NCBI RefSeq assembly: GCF_030272615.1 | Contig: NW_026728916.1 | Coordinates: 416,639 to 480,638 of the forward strand | DNA from: Cryptomeria japonica | Taxonomy: Eukaryota; Streptophyta; Pinopsida; Cupressales; Cupressaceae | Length of the DNA stretch: 64,000 nt | Reading direction: 5' to 3' | Shown here: one piece after another, positions 58,736-64,000 of the stretch | Position numbering within the stretch: the first letter of the stretch is position 1 | Layout: every line of letters starts with the position of its first letter | Program-made: the position numbers and the translations under genes | The notes under the pieces: model-generated | The model's database searches: none | What the model was told of the DNA's origin: nothing | Seen by the model: the letters and a program-made list of their open reading frames with translations, nothing else

Positions 58736-58927
58736 CAGTTGTTCAGAATAATCATCTCTTTACATAGTAGTTTAGAACTATTTCACCTTATTGTGCAAAC
58801 AAAAATAAGAGAGTATGTGAAATCCAAGAAGTTAGATCAAAATGTTTGTAATTTTTCATGAATTTAGTCTCTGTTATAGGGTTACTGAAAGGGCTACAAA
58901 ATAAAGAAGCAACATTGATAACACATG
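58736..58927 (-). pseudogene. aspartic protease copy 4, 3' end only
   Basis: The plus strand matches 31040-31210 of the intact gene: ttattgtgcaaac, tttgtaatt...atgaattta, ctctgttata/ctcttttata, and agggctacaaaataaagaagcaacattgataaca versus the intact C-terminal codons and 3' UTR. Orientation is therefore minus, opposite to copy 3. Everything upstream is replaced by the copia remnant starting at 58928. Confidence 0.75.
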
Positions 58928-60645
58928 TTATTTAGATTATGGGTGTTATAGCCATATGTCAAAAAATGAGAACCTATTTTCTACAATAGACAAATATTTC
59001 AAATCCAACTTCAAGCTTGGTGATGATGAAACATTGGAGGATGCTGCAAAAGGAAATATGAAAGTCCATACAAGAAAAGATATGAAAAGTGTGAAAGAAA
59101 TTTATTACACTCCACAATTAAAGAATAATTTGTTGACTATTGGATAATTTGAAGAGAATAAATATAAAGTATTATTTTAAAATTAGTAATATACAATATA
59201 TGATATGAATCAAGACAATTGGGTGGTTACAGTTGTGTCTATGTCAAAGAATTGGATGTCCTCATTGATGTTTGGTGAACACAATTGGAAATTCTTGTCA
59301 ATATGGAATATGAATATAAAATTTTGTTGTGGCATCTCAAGTATGACCATTTGAAATTTCATAGCTTGAAGCTTTGTTGAGGAACACAAGAAGGTTTGTC
59401 AAAGATGTTCTAAAGGAGAGCATGTAATGGAAAAAAGTTTCAAAAGGCAATGCATGGAGGATCCATTATTCACTTCGGCTAGTTAAGTCAGGCATTTGTG
59501 GTCCTATGTAAACAAAGAGTTTAGGTAAGTCATCATATTTTTTTATGTTTATTGATGAATACTCACAAAAGTGTTTCGTTCACTTATTGAGGACCAAGGA
59601 TTAAGCCTCTAAAACATTTGAGAGGTTTAAATCCCTTGCGGAAAATGAAAAATTGTACAAAATCAAATGCTTAATAAATACTCATAGAGGATAATTTTGT
59701 TGAAGAGATTTTTGAAATTATTGTAATATGAATCCTATCAAAAGACAAATCACCACTTCTTACACACCTCAAGAAAATGGAGTAGATGAAGAGAAAAATT
59801 ATATAGTGGTGGAAATGACAAGGAGTATGTTATAGACCAAGTGATTAGGCAATTATTTCTAGGGTGGTCTAGTTACTACAATATTGCACATTCTCAATTG
59901 CAGTCTCACTAGTGTGCTGAATATGATGACTCTTTCTAAAGCCTTGTAGGAGAAAAAGCCAAATGTTAGTTATTTAATTTTTTTGGTTATTTAGCCTATG
60001 TTCATGTGGCTAATCAAAAGAGATAAAATTTAGATTCAAAAATTAAGTCAAGGATTTTTGTTGGGTATAATAAGAAAATTAAGGCTTACATGTTGCATAA
60101 TCCTCTCACTAATAGCCTTATTGTGTTATGACATGTTATTTTTTATGGAGGGGGAGATTATGCTAATAAAAAGGGCCATGTTAAGATGTCAAAATCTATT
60201 TTGAATAGTTATAGTATTCAAGGTATTCACCATGAATAACCAACCAATATTTTAGTTTCAAGTGCTACAAATCCACCAAGTAGTCCCTTATATAATTCTT
60301 TAATTCCAAGTTCTACATTTAGAAAGTAAAACATTTATGTGATATTTATCAAAGGAGCAGAAGACAAACACATGAAGAGAACTCATTTGGTGATATAGTA
60401 AGTTTTTCTTTGCTTTCAAAAAAATTGAGCCATCTTGTTTTCAAGATGCATGCACTAATGAGGTTCAGTTGCAACGAAAGGAAGAAGAGATAGGTTTAAT
60501 TCATAGGAATAATGATTGGGAGTTTATAAAGCTCCCAAATATCAATAAAAAGTTTGGTGTTAAGTTGGTCTACAAGACTAAGAGAAACAATCATAAGAGT
60601 GTGGAAAAAATACAAAGCATAGTTAGTTGAAAAGGTTGAGTATTC
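58928..60645 (+). pseudogene. copia element I: protease to RT remnant
   Basis: It begins with the protease motif as LDYGCYSHMSKNENLFSTID (functional copies have D-S-G at DYG), then VHTRKDMKSVKEIYYTPQLK and NNLLTIG at 59147. After many stops come an integrase part (TTSYTPQENGVDEEKN at about 59755) and an RT start (IHRNNDWEFIKLPNINKKFG, VKLVYKTKRN at about 60500-60590). No LTRs were found. It is the most decayed copia here and seems to have joined onto protease copy 4. Confidence 0.75.
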
Positions 60646-60936
60646 AAAGATTCAAGATCAGATTGCAAGAACTCTTTGAATCAAGGAAGTTGAAAAATGA
60701 TGCTTTAGCACCACCATGGTCCAACTCACTTTAATTGTTAGATGCACCACCAGTAAAATCATCTTGATTTCCATATGTAGTTCTACATATTTTGACAATT
60801 AAATTCAATTTTGTTTATCTTTTAACAAGCTTTATTTTCCATTCAAGTCAATTGTTATACATAGTGAGAATAATGCATGAAAATTTACCTAAATTTTTAC
60901 CTACCATAATAAACTCCTATTATATTTACGTGATCT
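60646..60936. other. spacer, nothing recognised
   Basis: AT-rich; ends at the LTR of element J. The last five bases, gatct (60932-60936), are the expected target duplication of J. Confidence 0.4.
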
Positions 60937-62145
60937 TGTTAGATAGTTTAAATAACCAAAAGACAACTGAGAGCAGGGGGGTGAATGAGTTGTCTTAGAT
61001 TACCAGAACCTTAAGCAATTAAAACTTTAATAAAGAAACCCAAAAGATCAATATCAGAATGCATAAACCAAATAAAGACATAGCAGATAAACTAATTAAG
61101 CATAAAAAACAATCAGAGAATAAATACCAACCACATGACACTAAGATTTGTACTTGGAAAACCTGGTAAAGGGAAAAACCACGGTGTGAAGCCTACCCAT
61201 AGTTAGATAATACTTTTGCAGTAAGTATGTGAATTACAAATGAGGGGCCTACACTTGTAGGAAGGCCAACAACCTAGAGAACACTGCTTATCACAAAAGG
61301 AGTCTCACTAACTACATAGAAATATAGACTACAATCTAAAAGAAAGAATGAATTGCAAAGATAGCATGCATCTCCTATGCCTGAGTCTAGTTCTAGTTAA
61401 GCTCAATGCCAGAGGACTAAATCCTCTTACATAAATCCAACTCGATCACCAATGATCGACCAAATCCTCTACTTGAATGATAATTACTTTATTCGCACAT
61501 TACATATCCATATCTCGTACCCATATGATCTACAATGAGAGCTTACATCATATATCTACAAACTCTCGACCATAGATAATAAGGTCGGCCATCAGACAAT
61601 AAACCAATTACATAATTACAAAACATGTTAGCTTGATAACAAACAAATAGTATCCAACCCATAACACATCCCAGAAATGAATCAAGAGGTCCAATCCACA
61701 TGTTACATTATGTCAGTCCATAACCTAGATAAACCGAGACCCAATTTTAGGTCCACACATGCTAAAGCAATGATCCCAATCAACCAAGCCTCTAACACAA
61801 TCACCATCAATATCCTAAATCTCCACTAGAAGTTGCACCAACACCACTTATGCATAACATCAAATATCTTCATCAAAGCTCTACTGGTGAAACCCTCACC
61901 GGAATAATAAACCAAGCTTACTAGCCTACAAGACAACAGTCGATCACCAAATCAAAACCAACTAACTGAACATGAATTAGAGTAGCATTCATAAGCCAAT
62001 TCCATAAACCAAACATGTCGGAGCATACCAGATCATCATGATCTAATCCAACCAGAAACCAAACAACCTACCCGAACAAGAAGAATGTCAGTAAAGCAAC
62101 CAAAACAACTATTGTTGACATCAATGACAAAACATCAATGCAACA
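60937..62145 (-). repeat. 3' LTR of copia J
   Basis: On the plus strand it runs TGTTAGATAG ... ATGCAACA, 1209 bp. It carries the conserved LTR motif (gggaaaaaccacggtg, about 61170) and a G-run before tgaatgag at about 60975-60990, as in LTR A, but is otherwise a different family. Confidence 0.7.
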
Positions 62146-62497
62146 CATAATCAATTCCTCCAGATGGCCAAAAATATCCCCCTTTGGCATTGATGGAAAC
62201 ACTACATGTGAAAAAAATCCAAGTACCAAGAAGTGCTAAACAAATCTTCACAAAAGAATATAGCAGTGAAGTTCTAAAACATGCTCCCCCTGAAGTATAC
62301 ATCCCTTAAGTTTTTCACATGAATATCTCTCCCCCTTTGATATCAATGCCAGAAATCTAATAAAAATATCAAAGCAAAAATAAAAAACCACTGAATCATA
62401 AGGCTAACTACTCCCCCTGAGTAGTAGCATCCCCACATCAGTCCAAAATGAATGGAATCTATGATAATGCATACCGATCTTATGCCAAAAAAATCAA
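62146..62497 (-). other. 3' UTR of copia J
   Basis: It lies between the pol stop and the LTR and contains two ccccct-type tracts (minus-strand AGGGGG) typical of copia 3' ends. Confidence 0.6.
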
Positions 62498-64000
62498 TTA
62501 GTTCTTTGTCGAAGGGGTAGAAACCCCTAATTTGTCTCTCAGGTACTCAAACGATTCTTTAGGCAAACATTTAGTGAAAATATCTGCAATCTTCTCTTTA
62601 ATGTTCATAGAAACTAGTCTAACCTAATTCTCTTCCACCTTTTCCTTCAAAAAGTTATACTTAATAGATATATACTTTGTATTAGAGTGAAATATCAGCT
62701 TCTTTCATATGTCAATATCAGTAGAGTTATCACAATAAATAACTACTGGTCCAATGTAATGAACTTTAATATCATTCAACATTTTCTTCATCCATAGAAC
62801 TTGTGTACAATTAGTTAGAACATCAACATAGTCATCTTCAACAATAGATAAAGAAGTACATGACCTTTTCTTGCTGATACATGAAACCAACTTATTTCCA
62901 AGAAAGAAAGCTTCACCGAAAGTTCTTTTCCGATCATCAACATCACCTTCCCAATCTGCATCTGTATATGCACATAAAGTAAAGTCATCATCCTTAAGGT
63001 ACCACAAACTATATTTAGAAGTACCTTGCAAGTATCTAAAAACTCTTTTCATAGAAGTCTCATGATTTTCTCTAGGATCACTTTGATAACTTGATGCAAT
63101 ACAAACAACATTCATTATGTCAGGCCTAATCTAAGTCAAATATAGCATACCTCCAATCATAGACTTGTATCTTGTAAGATTTACCAGTGCAGATACATCT
63201 TTCCTTGACAATTTCTCACTGGTGACCATATGAGTACTTATAGATTTAGTCTTCCATACCAAATTTCTTCAATAGTTCCCTAGCATACTTAGTTTGATAG
63301 ATGAAAATATCTTTATTAGTTTGAGTAATCTGCAAACCAAAGAAAATTTCATTTCCCCAATCATAGACATTTCAAATTCTTTCTCCATATTTTTAGAAAA
63401 TTTCATGCATAACTTATCTTCACCTGCAAAAATGATGCCATCAACAAATACCTCAATAATTAGTATATCATCATTAGTGACTTCATAGTATAGATTACTG
63501 TCAGCATTACCTTTATTGAAACCAAGCCTAAAAGTATATTTATTCAACCTTGCATACCAAGCTCTAAGTGCCTATTTCAATCAATATAAAGCTTTCCTTA
63601 ACCTGCAAACCATATTTTTATCATCTGAAAGTGAAAAGCCATCAGGTTGCCCAATATAAACTTCCTCATCAAGATCTCCATTCAAAAATGCACACTTAAC
63701 ATCCATTTGATGAACCTTGTAGTTTTTATGTGCAACATAGGCAAGAAATAATCTTACAACTTCAATCCTAGCTACCGATGCAAAAGTTTCACCATAATCA
63801 ATTCCTTACTTATGAGAATATCCTTTACAAACCAATCTAGCTTTATTCCTTACAACTTGTCCATCTTCATTAAATTTATTCCTAAAATCCCATTTAGTTC
63901 CAATAACATTCTTAATTTTAGGCTGGGGAACTAAAGTTCATGTGTTATTCTTCTCAATTTGATCTAATTATTCTTCTATAGCTTTCATCCAACATTCATC
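62498..64000 (-). pseudogene. copia pol: RT and RNase H
   Basis: From the right edge: [49 protein letters not shown] (about 63710-63660), then LY-stop-LK-stop-ALRAW where the family has LYGLKQAPRAW. At 63547-63269 the catalytic YVDD has become FVDG (EVFVDGIIFAG). RNase H spans 63115-62705 (YTDADWEGD, SIVEDDY, YCDNSTD) and the C-terminus is KIADIFTKCLPKESFEYLRD, ending at 62498. Stops and one frameshift near 63320 make it inactive; loss of an RT aspartate would do so alone. Confidence 0.88.

Larger units (their letters stand above)
60937..64000 (-). mobile_element. Ty1/copia element J, 3' part
   Basis: On the minus strand: RT (from the window edge), RNase H ending at 62498, a 3' UTR with the purine tract gccaaaggggg near 62185, then the 3' LTR (62145 to 60937). 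The 5' part lies right of the window. Confidence 0.85.

Overview
The window reads as nuclear DNA of a large, repeat-rich plant genome, most likely a gymnosperm (conifer-like). This is inferred from old, nested and heavily decayed LTR retrotransposons, low GC, long gene-free stretches and only one intact protein gene in 64 kb. No prokaryotic operons, rRNA, tRNA or CRISPR were seen.

Layout. 1-3338: 5' part of a minus-strand Ty1/copia element (gag, primer-binding site, long LTR with an internal duplication), apparently inserted in the gag of a minus-strand Ty3/gypsy element (3339-8042). 8043-14604: LTR debris and a plus-strand copia whose middle is deleted. 14605-18960: AT-rich spacer with promoter-like LTR remnants. 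19230-22711: the best-preserved copia pol plus its 474-bp 3' LTR. 22712-28300: minus-strand Tat-like gypsy pol and an unrecognised ORF remnant. 28.8-30.9 kb: several small tandem and direct repeats.

The genic core is a nepenthesin-like (A1B) aspartic protease family. One intact intronless gene lies on the minus strand (31167-32603). A head-to-head pseudogene (35612-37042) has a CAG-to-TAG stop and a lost catalytic-loop glycine. A third copy (53565-58185, plus) is split by a LINE-like insert and by a 2.5-kb LTR element. A fourth is only a 3' remnant (58736-58927, minus). The intact gene and the third copy share about 1.5 kb of upstream sequence in inverted orientation, and their TATA boxes sit the same distance from the ATG, so this is a segmental duplication. 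A decayed ABCG/PDR transporter remnant lies at 40.1-41.4 kb.

The most unusual objects are two non-autonomous LTR retrotransposons without gag-pol. Element F (42715-51100) encodes coiled coil, then G-patch, then CCHC zinc knuckle in one decayed frame, interrupted by a 6-kb L1-type LINE with about 21-bp target duplications. Element H (55563-58085) carries a long decayed ORF I do not recognise. The right end holds a degraded copia (58928-60645) and the 3' half of a minus-strand copia (60937-64000).

Two window-wide patterns stand out. Conserved Gln codons (CAG) have repeatedly become TAG, as expected from deamination of CHG-methylated DNA. A TTTTTCC/TTTTCCA motif recurs 140-230 bp from the PBS-side end of LTRs of otherwise different copia families.
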